Source of the DNA: Chaetoderma sp. LZ-2023a
Lineage: Eukaryota; Mollusca; Caudofoveata; Chaetodermatida; Chaetodermatidae
Length of the DNA stretch: 64,000 nt
Assembly: GCA_034401795.1 (NCBI GenBank)
Contig: CM067373.1
Location: forward strand, 40,388,671 to 40,452,670
Direction: 5' to 3'
Below are positions 46,684 to 57,749 of the stretch, one piece after another; within the stretch, counting starts at the first letter, position 1; each line of letters begins with the position of its first letter. Under the pieces are notes generated by a model. That model saw nothing but the letters and a program-made list of their open reading frames with translations, had not been told where the DNA came from and ran no database searches. The position numbers and the translations under genes were made by a program.

Positions 46684-48320
46684 CTAACAAGCAAATTTCG
46701 ACCAACCAAATGCGCCAATCCTAGCGTGTTTACTGACTGATGACTCAGAATAGGAATTATGAGCACGCTTGCGCAGATTATAGGAGTGCGTAGGTGGTGA
46801 CACATCCATTGGTTCACTGGCAGGCTCAATTACAGTTTCTGATGTATCCATCGGTGAGTCATAATTGGGACCGTTACTCATACCAGGTTGATCAACGTCC
46901 ATGTTAAACTCATGACGCATTACCACTACATTCGGTACCTTCACAGGTACTGGTCGCATTTCAGGGAATACCTTATTAGATGTTGGTGTAGCTTCAGGTA
47001 ATGGTACTAATCTCGGAACATGACTTGCTTTAGTATCTTCAGCAGGATTCCTAATAGGGTGTGGTCTCAGCTTGTCCCAGCACACCTCTGAATCAACTAC
47101 GCGTAATTTTGAGATGTTCAAAACATGCACCTTTCCAGATCTTTGATGTCAGATTAACTTTAAAGATTTTGTACTCCGGGTCACTACGAGAGGTAAACTT
47201 CATCCTCTCCTCAGCTTTTACAACCTCTGAGTCGCCAACCTTGTACTCACCAGCATTAGGACACTTATTAATTTGTTCACGGTGATGTTCTCGGGTTTTG
47301 ACTGTTGTTAAGACATGTAAGTCTTTCACCTAGGTCATGCGCTGCATCGAGGGGAATGGCTAATGGAAGTCTCACTCATCGACCATACATTAGATAGAAT
47401 GGCGTATATATGGTTGTAGCATGGTGAGTGTTGTGATACGCTGTTAAAGTTGTGCCCAACTCATCTTCCCATGCTCGAGACTCGTTATTGACACCCTTCT
47501 GTATCAAGTCATTCAATGTTCTGTTAAATCTCTCAGTCTGTCCGTTTGTCTGTGGATGATACGGACTTGTCCTTCGGTGATCGATGCCATGCTCAGTATA
47601 CCTCTGCTCAAGCGAGTTCCAACAAAACTCCTTTCCTTGATCAGTAATGAGGATTTCCGGTTTACCATGACGAGCTACTTATTCATTAAAGAATTTGTCC
47701 TCCACATTCTGTGACGTCTTAGCAGAGATTGGATATGCTTCTGCCCACGCAGAACAGTGATCAACAATTATCATTATATAGACATTGCCTTTGCTAGACT
47801 CAAATAACAGACCTATTAGATCCATCCCAATTGTCTGACCAGGATAATTGGACATAGGCATTTCCGTATACCTAGGTCGGGTCGTGACAAGTCCATTGAC
47901 CTGGCAGGTTGTACACCTATTCAACATATATACAACATCCTTTCTCAAGGATGGCCAAACAAAGGAATCTCTTACCATTCCTATAGTCTTTTTCAAACCT
48001 TGGTGACCAGCTCGCTCATGAGCCTTCCGGAGCACTTTCTCACGGAATTTACCCGGTAACAATATCCTTGGATATTCAGCGTCCAATGCTGAGGGTGGGA
48101 TTAATGAATACCAAACACCATTATTAACCATGTACTCCTCCGGCATGTTCTTAAATAACTTTGGGAATTCCTTGGTCTGCTCAGTACATAATTCTGCATA
48201 AGGTACGTCATATACCTCCAGAGGAACATGAGGTAAGACACCCTCTTCCACCTCTGGTATAACATAGTCACCACGTGGCGACCTCAATGGGGCGATGTAA
48301 CCTGGACAACATGTCCGCAC
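46684..48320 (-). pseudogene. pol: Integrase region of the LTR element, interrupted
   Basis: The ORF at 48,320-47,679 holds the N-terminal HHCC zinc domain (H101, H106, C136, C139 of that ORF) and the first catalytic Asp ('GMDLIG', D167). A TAA near 47,677 is followed in the same frame by the second Asp ('LITDQGKEF') and the Glu ('PQTNGQTERFNRTL'), so all three DDE residues are present. A TGA occurs later near 47,390. The C-terminal part (47,329-47,093, then 47,130-46,684 in another frame) has 'YKVGDSEVVKAEERMKF' and ends in a tail containing 'HSYNLRKRA', common at the end of gypsy pol. It would insert the element cDNA into the host genome; two stops and a frame change disable it. Confidence 0.85.
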
Positions 48321-49828
48321 GAATATTCTTTGAACTCTGGATGTATTCTATCTTACATCCATATTCAGCAATCAATACTGCCCAGCGCTGCACTTTCGTG
48401 TTTTTTACCTCGCCCACAAACAAACTCTTAAGAGGTTTGTGGTCGGTATACACAGTGAACTCAGTGCCAAATAGATACGGATGGAGCTTTTTCAATGCAT
48501 AGATCACAGCGTAAGCTTCCTTCTCTATTACGGGCCAAGACTATCCTTCAGGGTTGAGCTGACATATTGAATCATAAACTCAATACCGTTATCGTCAACT
48601 TGCACTAAAATCGCACCTATCGCATAACTTGATGCATCGGTGTACAGTTTATACAGCCTATTCAAATTTGGATATATGAGAACGGTCTCACTACACAGCA
48701 AGTTCTTTAATTTCTCAAATGCTTGCTGTTCTTCTTTTCCCCACTCGAACCTCTTATATTTCTTAGTTAACCCTATCAAAGGTTTAGCAATTTCGGCATA
48801 ACCTTTCACACAAGATCTATAATAGCCAGTAGCTCCGAGAAAACGTCTGACCTCACCTACATCACGTGGTGATGACATTTCTCGTATAACTCTGACTCTG
48901 AGGAGCTAGTCCTTGGCTTGAAATGTGATAGCCTAATAAGTCCATAGACTTGCTTGCAAAGTCACATTTCTTTTTCTTCAATTGAAGATTATATTCCTGA
49001 ACTTTACGCATAATAAGACGCAAATGACGTGCATGTTAAGTTGGACTTCGTGAATACACGACTACATCATCAACGAAAACATGCATGAATTTTCCTACAA
49101 GATCCTTCTGTGCAGATGAACGCTGTCTTCTCAATGTCCTGGCTAGCCATGGGTATCTGCCAATAGCCAGACTTCAAGGCCATTGTAGAAAACAGTGTTG
49201 CGCCTCTCATTGAATCAAATATATCTGAGATATTAGACAAAGGATAACTGTCCTTACGACACACTGAATTTAACTTTCTAAAGTCGACACAAAAATGTGT
49301 ATCACCATCTTTCTTTGGTACTAAGGTGATAGGTGATGCCCAAGGTGATGATGATAGTCTTATGACGCCAGCTGCTAACATCTCTTTGACCTGATTTGTG
49401 ACCAAGTATGCCTTTGCTAAATGTATCCTATATGCTTTTTGTCGAATCGGAGGGTGATCTCCTGTGGGAATCGTACATTTTACCTGGGGCATATGTCCAA
49501 GAGTGTTGGGATGAACCGTATCAAAATTATTGGCAAAGTCACTCAGTACTTTGTCAATAACTGCATATCCTGTCGTTTCTTTGCAACTAGCATATACATA
49601 ATCACTTTGAGACCTAAAGCGTATCCTAAATGGGTACTTCTTCCCAAACCATATTACTTCCCTCGTCCCATAGTCAATTCTCGCTTTTCCCATATGCAAC
49701 GCATCTGCACCAATCAAACACTCATGCCTCATGCGTTCCACAACCATACTTGGAATCGGCCTGGCATCTTTAAATTTAATCTGTGTTTCTCCTAATACAT
49801 TGATTGGTGAACCATTTACAGCTAACAA
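48268..49828 (-). pseudogene. pol: Reverse transcriptase and RNase H of the LTR element
   Basis: The ORF at 49,828-49,070 contains the end of protease and the RT fingers: 'EMLAAGVIRLSSSPWASPI' and 'LVPKKDGDTHFCVDFRKLN', then 'YPLSNISDIFDSM'. The palm is damaged: reading changes frame near 49,100 and roughly 25-30 residues that normally precede the catalytic loop appear to be missing. The motif FVDD lies at 49,066-49,077 in the new frame ('FMHVFVDDVVVYSRS'). RT continues as 'LQLKKKKCDFASK' and 'VRRFLGATGYYRSCVKGYA'. RNase H follows with 'LYTDASSYAIGAILVQ' (48,878-48,528 ORF) and 'LFGTEFTVYTDHKPLKSLF' (48,507-48,268). It copies element RNA to DNA in the family; here it is broken by a stop, a frame change and the deletion. 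Confidence 0.88.
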
Positions 49829-50300
49829 GGTATTAGCCTTCTTTACTGGACAAGTATTTATGATACTCCTCCATATATCCTTCCTAACAAGGGAAGTACT
49901 AGCACCAGTATCAATTAAAGTATCTTAGTACTCACCCCTGTCATTCTCATGACCACTTGCTTCCACATCTAGCCGGATAAGGAACCTTTTGGTCACTGCT
50001 CCGTCCGTACTCATTTAACGAGCATCTTCGCCCATCAACAGCTTCGGCATACGGTCGTCAACGTCCTTCCCCTGACGAGGCTCCTCCATAACCATCTGAA
50101 TAACGGCCATACTCGTCAGTACGCGAATCCATCAACAAGAAACCATGGCGATGCTCATATTCACGGTCACGGTTCATGCGGTTGTTCATGTCCTTCCATG
50201 TGTTCCGCGAATAAGCACGAGAGGTCGTTTCCCGTTCCAAATTATATGATGCACACTCGTCAAAATCATGATATCGACGATTGACCTTATCAATCTCCAT
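49829..50300 (-). pseudogene. pol: gag-pol junction and aspartic protease start
   Basis: The retroviral-type aspartic protease active site 'LIDTGASTSLV' is encoded at about 49,889-49,920 (minus) and continues in frame into the ORF at 49,828. Upstream, an 80-codon frame (50,300-50,058) rich in Asp, Arg and Tyr lies in a different frame from gag and is closed by TGA, so gag and pol are not in one frame. Whether a programmed frameshift once joined them cannot be told because of extra stops. Confidence 0.7.
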
Positions 50301-50337
50301 TGGTATTTCGTTGCTGATGCAGCCTTTTCATCGCCCG

Positions 50338-51513
50338 TCATTGTGGTTGACTAGACAACTGGTTGAGCAGACAGTCATTTCGATAATGCCCAGTCTTTTG
50401 GCATCTAAAGCATGTCACACTGCGCTTGGGTTGACTAGGCATGGTCGGCGCTGAATAGAATTCTGATGCCATATGTCCTAACTTCCCGCAGTTAAAACAT
50501 GGTATCGGTTTTCGTTCACGAGGTGCATGCGGGGCTGATCTGTTGTTCTGTGCTGGCTGTACTGCTTGGGTACAGTCTCGTTTCAGGTGCCCTTTCCTGC
50601 CACAATTGAAGCAGGTCGGTTTCTCCCGTTTCTTGGGTGCAGCTTTCGGTGTGGCCCTAGAATGTTGTTGTTTCGGCTGTGGTGCAGGTATAGATTGAAT
50701 GTTTTCAATTACCGCACAAAGCTTCTCAATCATTCAGCTCTGTTGACTGATCTGCTTCCGCATCTCTTAGATGATCTGCCATATATCCTTACCCTCTTCC
50801 CTATTGATCATGTCAATCTCCATGTCTTGCCCCTGCCTTATTGGAATCTTCATTGCCTGTACCAAGTCATTACAGCACTATTCCTCTTCGGTTACTACCA
50901 TCGCTTCATCACAAGACTTTACCTTCTTTCTGACAATCCTTCCTCCCATTCCCTGGTCATACAGTGGTCGACTATATGCTGAGAGCACTATTCTTTTAGT
51001 GTCGTCGTTTGTAATGGGGTAGGCACGTTTTGCCAGCTCTTTGTAGCATTGATTAAACATGATGATCGTCTTGTTGGATCTTTGTTTAACAGCATCCAAG
51101 TCGTACTTTATTCACTCTTTCTCATTAGCAGAATTAAAGTTTAAAGTTACAAATTGTTCAAGTTGGTTATATGTCACATCGGTCCAGTTCTTACCCAGAA
51201 TGTGCTGGTCGATGGCCTTGCTTAATGCTCCTGTCGATGCTCTGGTCATCACATAGACTGGTATACCCGCCAACATTCCCTCAGTTGCTTGACAGACTCA
51301 ACGCGCCTCATCCAGAAACTGCCTGATCTCTTCCAGTATTAAACCGTCGCATGGTTCAACACGTTGAGTCAGTTCCTGTACTTCCTGGCGGTGAACACGC
51401 TCAAGCTCCCTTCTGTCTTCTTCTTTAGATACAGCGTTTGCTATTCGCATCCCAATAGTGTTCATTACATCCACAGAAGCCTGGGATGGGTTTACAGCAT
51501 GTGATGTCTCCAT
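50338..51513 (-). pseudogene. gag: gag of the LTR element with three zinc knuckles
   Basis: A single minus-strand frame of about 390 codons starts at ATG 51,511-51,513 and ends at a TGA at 50,335-50,337. It is interrupted by five in-frame stops (TGA, TGA, TAG, TAA, TGA; the first at 51,298-51,300) but by no frameshift that I can see. The N-terminal part is helical and charged ('EEDRRELERVHRQEVQEL'). The C-terminal nucleocapsid has CCHC knuckles 'CFNCGRKGHLKRDC', 'CFNCGKLGHMASEF' (final Cys lost) and 'CFRCQKTGHYRNDC'. Gag packages element RNA into particles. A frame kept open apart from point stops suggests decay mostly by substitution. Confidence 0.85.
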
Positions 51514-51844
51514 TCTATGACTTGATGAAATTACTGATAATATACATGTAGCTGCACTACTATGCGTTTCAACCGGGGTTGATCTTCACAACGTATGTCA
51601 GTGGTAATACGTATTATATTGTTCTCATGGTACTCACGATTTTGGATTACGTTAGGACTGTCCGACAGTTTAGCTAAGTCTATAAAACAGGTTAATCTAT
51701 CATTTAAATCATCTAATAATGAAATTACTTCTTTCTCTGATGGTTGTTCATGACTTAAAATTACTTACATGTTTTCACGGATCTGCACTCCTGTGCGAAT
51801 AATATATGTCCAAAACGAATTTAACACAAATTTAAAATGAATCC

Positions 51845-51864
51845 AGGATCCTGGCAGGCTCGCC
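51845..51864 (-). other. Primer-binding site
   Basis: One base after the 5' LTR end (minus strand) the sequence is TGGCGAGCCTGCCAGGAT. TGG complements the tRNA CCA end, and the following bases would pair with an acceptor and T-stem 3' strand. I could not assign the tRNA species from memory. Confidence 0.65.
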
Positions 51865-51866
51865 AT

Positions 51867-53629
51867 TGAAGATTTTCGGTGGGTGGGCATGGCCTTCAAG
51901 AACACTTACTAAGATCTCTCATCGATGGTCATTCCCGCTTTGCTACCAGAAACTTTTTAGGTGTTGCTGCAACAATGTCGCCGGTAGTGAGGAGGGGCAA
52001 AGTAGCTGCAGTCGGCACGCCTCATCTGACAGATGGTGAAGTGATGATATTTATTTCTGACTACTGGCCCTAATCTGACTGATCAAGAGCATGGTAAGGG
52101 CTGGGTGTGTCTCCCAGCTCAACTAGATTCCTAATAACTAATAAACGACTGGTCTTACATATATGTAAGATGAAAACATTATTTACATTATAGATACAGT
52201 TTTGAATAATAGAGCACGATCGCTCATACAAGGAAATACTTGGTACAGTATCGTGTACCTAAAACCATCAGCTAAACTACTCTAAGTCTAATGCTATTCT
52301 AACCTATCCTACTGTAAGCTTTGTTAGGCGTAACAGCCACAGCTTAAACTAAACAGCAAGATGCTTAGTGAATCAGAGGTGGTGATTGATTACCTTATTC
52401 TGATAGAAGTACCTTCTTTTATAGCCCCGACTTTCCAAATCCTCCATTTATTTCCCAGAAATGTACAACTTCTCTCAAAATCTGTTCCTACAACTCTTCT
52501 AGGCACCCGATAAGCACACCTTGATTGGCTGAACAATAAATTCACCAATCAACTTCCGCTTATCTTTTCCTAGAAGTTCTGACCTGATAACTGATTGGTC
52601 CTTTCAGCCAATAAGTGATTCCTCCCTCACTTGCCTGGTGCACAAATCTATTCTTTATAATTCTTTACTGCAGAGTCTGATTGATCCTGATTGGTTATGA
52701 CGTCATTCCGACAAATCAGACTCTGCCCAATTCTTCCACGAAGATTGTGCCTCATATAATCAAAGCAGTGGAAACCGGTCCTAGTTTGATGTGATCTGTC
52801 AGCTAACTAACAACATTCTGGTATGCGTTGCTGTTGCATGCCATAAAATGAGTTGCATATAGTTTATCAATAAATTTTGATTCTGTTATAAATTCCCAAA
52901 GGATGCTACACTGTCCATGTCCTGTGCATTGCGTACTAATGGAGAAGTCGCGATAAACCTAGGGTGCTAAGCACACGTGCTGGATGATCCATTACCACAT
53001 GGTGTTGTTCTAGCCCATGACCAAATACTAGAGTGCTTACGTCATCAACTGTGTCAGTTAGTCACGTTCAATTTATTCTCAAAATTCATGATCCCAACAC
53101 TAGCCACTAAACATCAATTATTTCTAAGACTACAACTATCAACGACGGCTGAATATCATAAAAGTGAATGCTGGCTAAGCTACAATGACTTTCATCTAAA
53201 TCATTGTCAAATACACATCACCTCAGACCCATAGCATCATTTCCAATTAAATCATCCGTTTCTAACATTATCATATTAATCTCATCTGCTGGTTATGCAA
53301 TGCCATAAACAGCATCCTATTCGTTTAAAATTAGTACTCTTCTACTACATATAAAGAGATGACCTGGTTGGCTCGACTTTCCACCGTCCCAATGATTGAC
53401 ACATATTTATAGATAACAGGTGGTCGACTCATCCACGGTACACTTAGTCATCATAACTCGAATTGTATGTTATAAATATAACTGATGCAATGCCACGGCA
53501 TCCATCGTTAGCTCACCTGGACTTTTAGCTCAACTGGTATTTTCAAAATAAAATTTCTTTTGGGTCTTACGTGAATTATAAGACATCCTGCGGGGTCATA
53601 ACTTCCCACAAGACAATCCCATATTTACA
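51867..53629 (-). repeat. 5' LTR (1,763 bp)
   Basis: It pairs with 42,580-44,361. A TATA box (minus CTATAAAAG) is at 52,416-52,424, a CRE TGACGTCA at 52,698-52,705, and CCAAT boxes between about 52,515 and 52,690. The downstream AATAAA of the 3' LTR is changed to AATAAT here. It has several small indels relative to the other LTR, for example a shorter segment after 'TTATAGCCCC'. Confidence 0.93.
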
Positions 53630-53633
53630 ATAT

Positions 53634-53880
53634 GATCTTTGTAAAACTTGTCGAGTCTTCACTTGAATGTGTTGAGCATAGGAGCTGTGATAACTGACTC
53701 AGGTAGACCATTCCAGTAGTTTGTCACCCGAATGCTGAAAAATCTTTTCCATGTGTTGGCTTTGAAACGTTGCTTTAGCAGTTTGAAACTGTGACCTCTC
53801 GTGTGATGTCCATCATCAGATGGCAGCAGCTCCTCACGATTTACATCATGGATCCCATGTGGCTTGCTGTTTGCCCACCA
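53634..53880 (-). pseudogene. 5' part of the LINE RT ORF split by the LTR element
   Basis: The minus strand reads 'GIHDVNREELLPSDDGHHTRG', 'FKLLKQRFKANTWKRFFS' and 'RVTNYWNGLPESVITAP', then one TGA, then 'RLDKFYKDH' up to the LTR. It is clearly homologous to the neighbouring CR1/jockey-like fragment at 41.7-41.9 kb ('AELLPLDKGDRTRGHG', 'NHWNNLP'). It is truncated on the right by a (CAT)n tract. Confidence 0.75.
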
Positions 53881-53885
53881 GTTTG

Positions 53886-53928
53886 ATCATCATCATCATC
53901 GTCATCATCATCATCATCATCATCATCA
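53886..53928. repeat. (CAT)n microsatellite
   Basis: About thirteen CAT/ATC triplets with one CGT interruption, directly at the upstream end of the LINE fragment. Confidence 0.92.
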
Positions 53929-53929
53929 A

Positions 53930-55115
53930 GATGCAACAGCAATAATCACGGTCAACAAAGTGCTCACACATTACTGCAGCAACAACCAATCCACAGAATG
54001 CTGGTGTAGACACGCCTAGTGATGATGAAAGTGACATTGGTGTGACCAATGCAGAACGATATGGTTAATACAGAACTGATCATGACGAACAAACCCGTAT
54101 GAACTTAGCGTGAACATTGTTGACAATACTTGTGAGAAGGTGTTAGGCACGGGTGCATCTTGCTCGCTTGGCCATATTAGCCTATGGATAGAAGGAGCAA
54201 GAGCCCAGGGCCACAAGTATCAAGGGGGCCCTGACTGCCTGGCCTATCTGAAATCAAGTTATGTACTTTTCAAAGATATCAAGCCATCAACAACATCAGA
54301 TTTAAAGCAGTACATGTAAAACATCATTGTGATTGGTCTTATTGAGCACAGAAAATGATCTTCTCCACGAACTAACACTTGATGACCTTATTGCAATCAT
54401 TGCAAGCAACAGAGCCAGATAGAAGATTTTCGCATAATGTGAAGATCAGCTGTCTGGCTTATTCACATAGTGCTCATATGTATATCACCAACAAATTGAT
54501 GTGACAGGTAATGTGTTGCGTAACACCTATTGCCAAATAAATCCCAATAGATCAGCCAAAAAACCGACTTATGCAGTGGTCTTGAGAAATGTCCATTTAC
54601 TCTCGAGCCAGTCATTGCAGTGGTTAATTTTCAAAAACAGTTTTCTTGGTGCAAATAGAAATATTCTATGAAGGGCCCAGTCAATTTCATGAATATCAGA
54701 TGGCGCTAACTTTAAGTAACCCTATAGGTTAAATAAATTAATGATGCATTTGTTTGTTAAGTATGTGCGTAATGACAATTAACAGAGTTGTTACGAAATG
54801 GAAAAATTGTTTCCATGTCATTTGGAATGGCGACACCACATACCCCTGGACCCTCAAACATCATACCTATTTTTGGGAGAAAATAAGCGAAAGTAGACAA
54901 ATTCCTGGTCTAGCAGATGTCAATATTTACTCCCCAGTTATGCGGGAGAAGTGATCTGAGAGTATCCATATTTCAAAATTTTCGGGAGGAGGGCCCCCCA
55001 CACACACACACACGTCTTCCCAGGGCCCACATGACCCTTAATACGGCCCTGCTTGCTTGACCCCTTCTGCGCATATTTACAACACGAAGTTGCTAAATTT
55101 CTCATTGCCACCAGC
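53930..55115. other. Non-coding stretch with a MITE
   Basis: No supportable gene. It includes one palindromic MITE remnant (54,565-54,665) and a C-run with (CA)n at about 54,993-55,012. The short ORF at 54,110-54,319 shows no recognisable domain. Confidence 0.5.
54565..54665. mobile_element. Palindromic MITE, right-arm copy J
   Basis: 'GTGGTCTTGAGAAATGTCC', 'CTCGAGCCAGTCATTGCAGT' and 'TTTTCAAAAACAGTTTTCTT' are family sequence in a rearranged order, so the copy is internally deleted. Confidence 0.65.
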
Positions 55116-55119
55116 AAAT

Positions 55120-57221
55120 GTTATTTTGTTATTTTGTGCAGCCATTCTGGTGAAAAGTACTACTATTAAGTCACATACAGGGGTCCATAAAGTATGACTA
55201 TAACCCAATGCACAAAATGGATCTATTGGTGGTAAGCGAAAAACGACCATGTCTTTGTGGCATGGATTGGCTCAGTCGAATCAAGCTAAACTGTCGTGAC
55301 ACTTTCTCTGCATCAGAGACAGTTAACTCAATGATCATGGTCCCAACCTCAAATAAATACCTACCTGAATTTAATGCAATGTTAGAACAACACTGTGGTT
55401 TGTTTTCAACTAAAAATAGAGGTATTAGAGTTTACAGCCACTCTAAAGCTGAAACCAAATGACACGCTCACGTTTCAAAGAAGTAGGTCTGTGCCATATG
55501 TTCTAAAACAAGCATGGAGAGAGAATATGAAAGGTTAAAACATGCTAACATGAAACACCCAATAGATCTTAATGATTTGGCCTCGTATGTTGTACATGTG
55601 CAAAAGCCAAATGTGTAAATTAGGGGGGGGGGGGGCGATTATAAATCTGTGAATGAATGTATTGAGGATGATGGGCATAAATTGCTAAATATCCAGGATT
55701 TATTCAGTAAGCCAACATAAATTGGAACCGACCATAGCCTGCATTCCGTTTTGGATTTAACAGGTGCTTTGAATCAAGTATTTCTAGACGAATCAGCGAA
55801 ACTCAAGGTACTGAACACTCACCTTGGCTTAATGTCAACAAAAAGATTGCGTTTTGGAATTAAAACTGCTCCGGTCCATTGCAGTCAATTATGGATAAAA
55901 TATTAGCATGAATTGATAATGCACGTTGCTACATTTATGATATTTTGGTAACAGCCGACTCCAAGGTTGGCTATATGTAAGTACTTGAAACCGTGTTCGA
56001 TAGACTGGCAAATACAATGTATGCTTAAATGGAGAAAAGTGTACATTTTTCAAAGCTAAGGTCATATATTTAAGCCATCAGCTTACTGTTGAAGGAATCT
56101 CACCATTACAGAGTAAAATTGAAGCCATTCACAAAGCACCAAGGCCACAAAATGTCTTTGAGTTTCTTTCCTTGGTCTGCTGAATTGTTGTGCAAAATAT
56201 ATTCCAAATCAATCTACAATGCTACATCCTAAATCATTCAAGTAAATGGATTTGGAATGACGAATGTAACAGGGCGCTTCAAAAAGATAAAATGCACTTC
56301 CTAATGACGAGGTTCTCATGTTTTATTATCCATTAAAGCCTCTTGTACTCAGTGTAGATGTAAGTTCATATGGTTTGGGGTCAGTTTTAAGTCATAGGCT
56401 TGAGGATGGTTTTGAAGTCTGGTTGCATATGCATCTAGGACGTGTATCTCATCAGTGAAAACTATGCCCAAATAGAGAAGGCAATTGTGTTTGGAATAAC
56501 AAAATTTAATTTATATTTGTATGGGAAAAGATTTACATTGATTACCGACCATCTTGTGAGAATGTTTGGCCCAAAGTCAGGTATCCCAACCGTAGTTGCT
56601 GCATGGATGCAGCATTGGGCATTGCTGTTATCAGGATACCAATACAGCATTAAGTATCACTCATCATTAAAAAATGTCAATGCCGACTTATTAAGTAGTC
56701 TACCTGAAGATGGTCACTCCGAAGTAGATTCTGATGAGGATTTTGCGTTCATTACGTCACTGCTATAGAGATAGCAAGTGGTACCATACTAGTAAAGACC
56801 TTGTGCTCTCAAACGTCTATGACTTTAAATTGCCGGGTTGGCCGAACCATTGTGATGGCCCAGCTATGCAGCAATATTGGCATTGCCGGGCTAAATTATC
56901 AATTGATGATGGATGTTTGCTGTGTGATAGAAGGGTCATTGTACCAATTGCTTTTCAAGGTGATATTTTGAATGAACTGCATGATTGTCACCCTGGTATG
57001 TGCAGAATGAAGGGTCTATCTAGGTCGTTTGCATGGTGGCCAGGCACAGGTCAGGATAGAGAAGATGTGGTACGAAAATGCTCGGAATGCATAAGAACCA
57101 AACATCCTCCAATGGTAGAGCCATTGTTATTGTGGCCATGGGCGACACACCCGTGGCAGAAGGTGCATATTGATTATGCAGAGGTCAAAGGACAACAATT
57201 TCTATTCATTGTGGATAGTCA

Positions 57222-57302
<81 letters not shown>

Positions 57303-57745
57303 ACTGCGGCCACATCTGTCACTTGTAACACGCAACTTTCAAAGTAAGAGTGAAAAGCGCCAATGTTCTGCTAAAAAGTGATAATCCACACCAGAGATGA
57401 TTCGATTTGTTCCAACATGTCCGAGTATCTAATGCCAGAGGGTGGCGAGAAACGTGAATTCCTGGTACCATAGTTGCAATTAAGGGCCAACTAACACAAA
57501 TTGTCTGCATTTCAGGAAGCAATTACACATTTGTATGTATAGATCATGGTCAAATGATGTCAAAGCGTACATATTCGAATGTTCCGTCTGTTCCCACCAC
57601 GCTTCCAAATTTGACAGATGATATAACTGATGTATCAAGCAATCCACCAACTTTAGAATCTGTCAGAGGTGCCGCAGGTGGTGTACCAAGACCGGCCATG
57701 TTTGGTTACTTCAGTTCCAATGCAAAATTCCCCTGCCTGAAATAG
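55120..57745 (+). pseudogene. pol: Decayed Ty3/gypsy pol (second lineage)
   Basis: Plus-strand fragments in several frames follow the order of gypsy pol. 55,208-55,462 has the end of protease ('CLCGMDWLSRIKLNCRD') and the linker 'FNAMLEQHCGLFSTK'. RT traces at 55,740-56,330 include 'CYIYDILVT' in the catalytic position, where the usual YIDD has become YIYD. 56,442-56,768 gives RNase H ('YGKRFTLITDH', 'NVNADLLSSLPEDG'). 56,734-57,225 gives the integrase zinc domain ('HDCHPGMCRMK', 'CSECIRTKH') and the first catalytic region ('WQKVHIDYAE', 'FIVDSH'). After a (GA)n tract only the C-terminal integrase trace remains ('PGTIVAIKGQLTQIVCI', about 57,450-57,520). Sequence motifs differ from the 42-53 kb element, so it is another lineage. 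No LTRs were found. Confidence 0.85.
57226..57300. repeat. (GA)n microsatellite inside integrase
   Basis: About 37 GA dinucleotides begin right after the codons for 'FIVDSHIQ'. The integrase core that should follow is missing, so the tract either replaced it or marks a deletion joint. Confidence 0.95.
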
Positions 57746-57749
57746 ACAC

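Larger units (their letters stand above)
42580..53629 (-). mobile_element. Full-length Ty3/gypsy element with env-like gene
   Basis: This 11,050-bp element has two LTRs beginning TG and ending CA (minus strand), flanked by a 4-bp TSD ATAT (42,576-42,579 and 53,630-53,633). The order on the minus strand is 5' LTR, primer-binding site, gag, protease, RT, RNase H, integrase, env-like, 3' LTR. RT before integrase defines the Ty3/gypsy (Metaviridae) arrangement. The env-like ORF has features of baculovirus-F-like glycoproteins, as in insect errantiviruses. Stops in gag, integrase and env, plus gaps and frame changes in pol and env, show this copy is not functional. The two LTRs differ by roughly 4-6% by eye, so the insertion is not recent. 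Confidence 0.92.

Noticed and set aside
51845-51864. Assignment of the primer tRNA
   Set aside because: The 18-nt complementarity is clear in position, but I could not match it confidently to a specific tRNA without a database.
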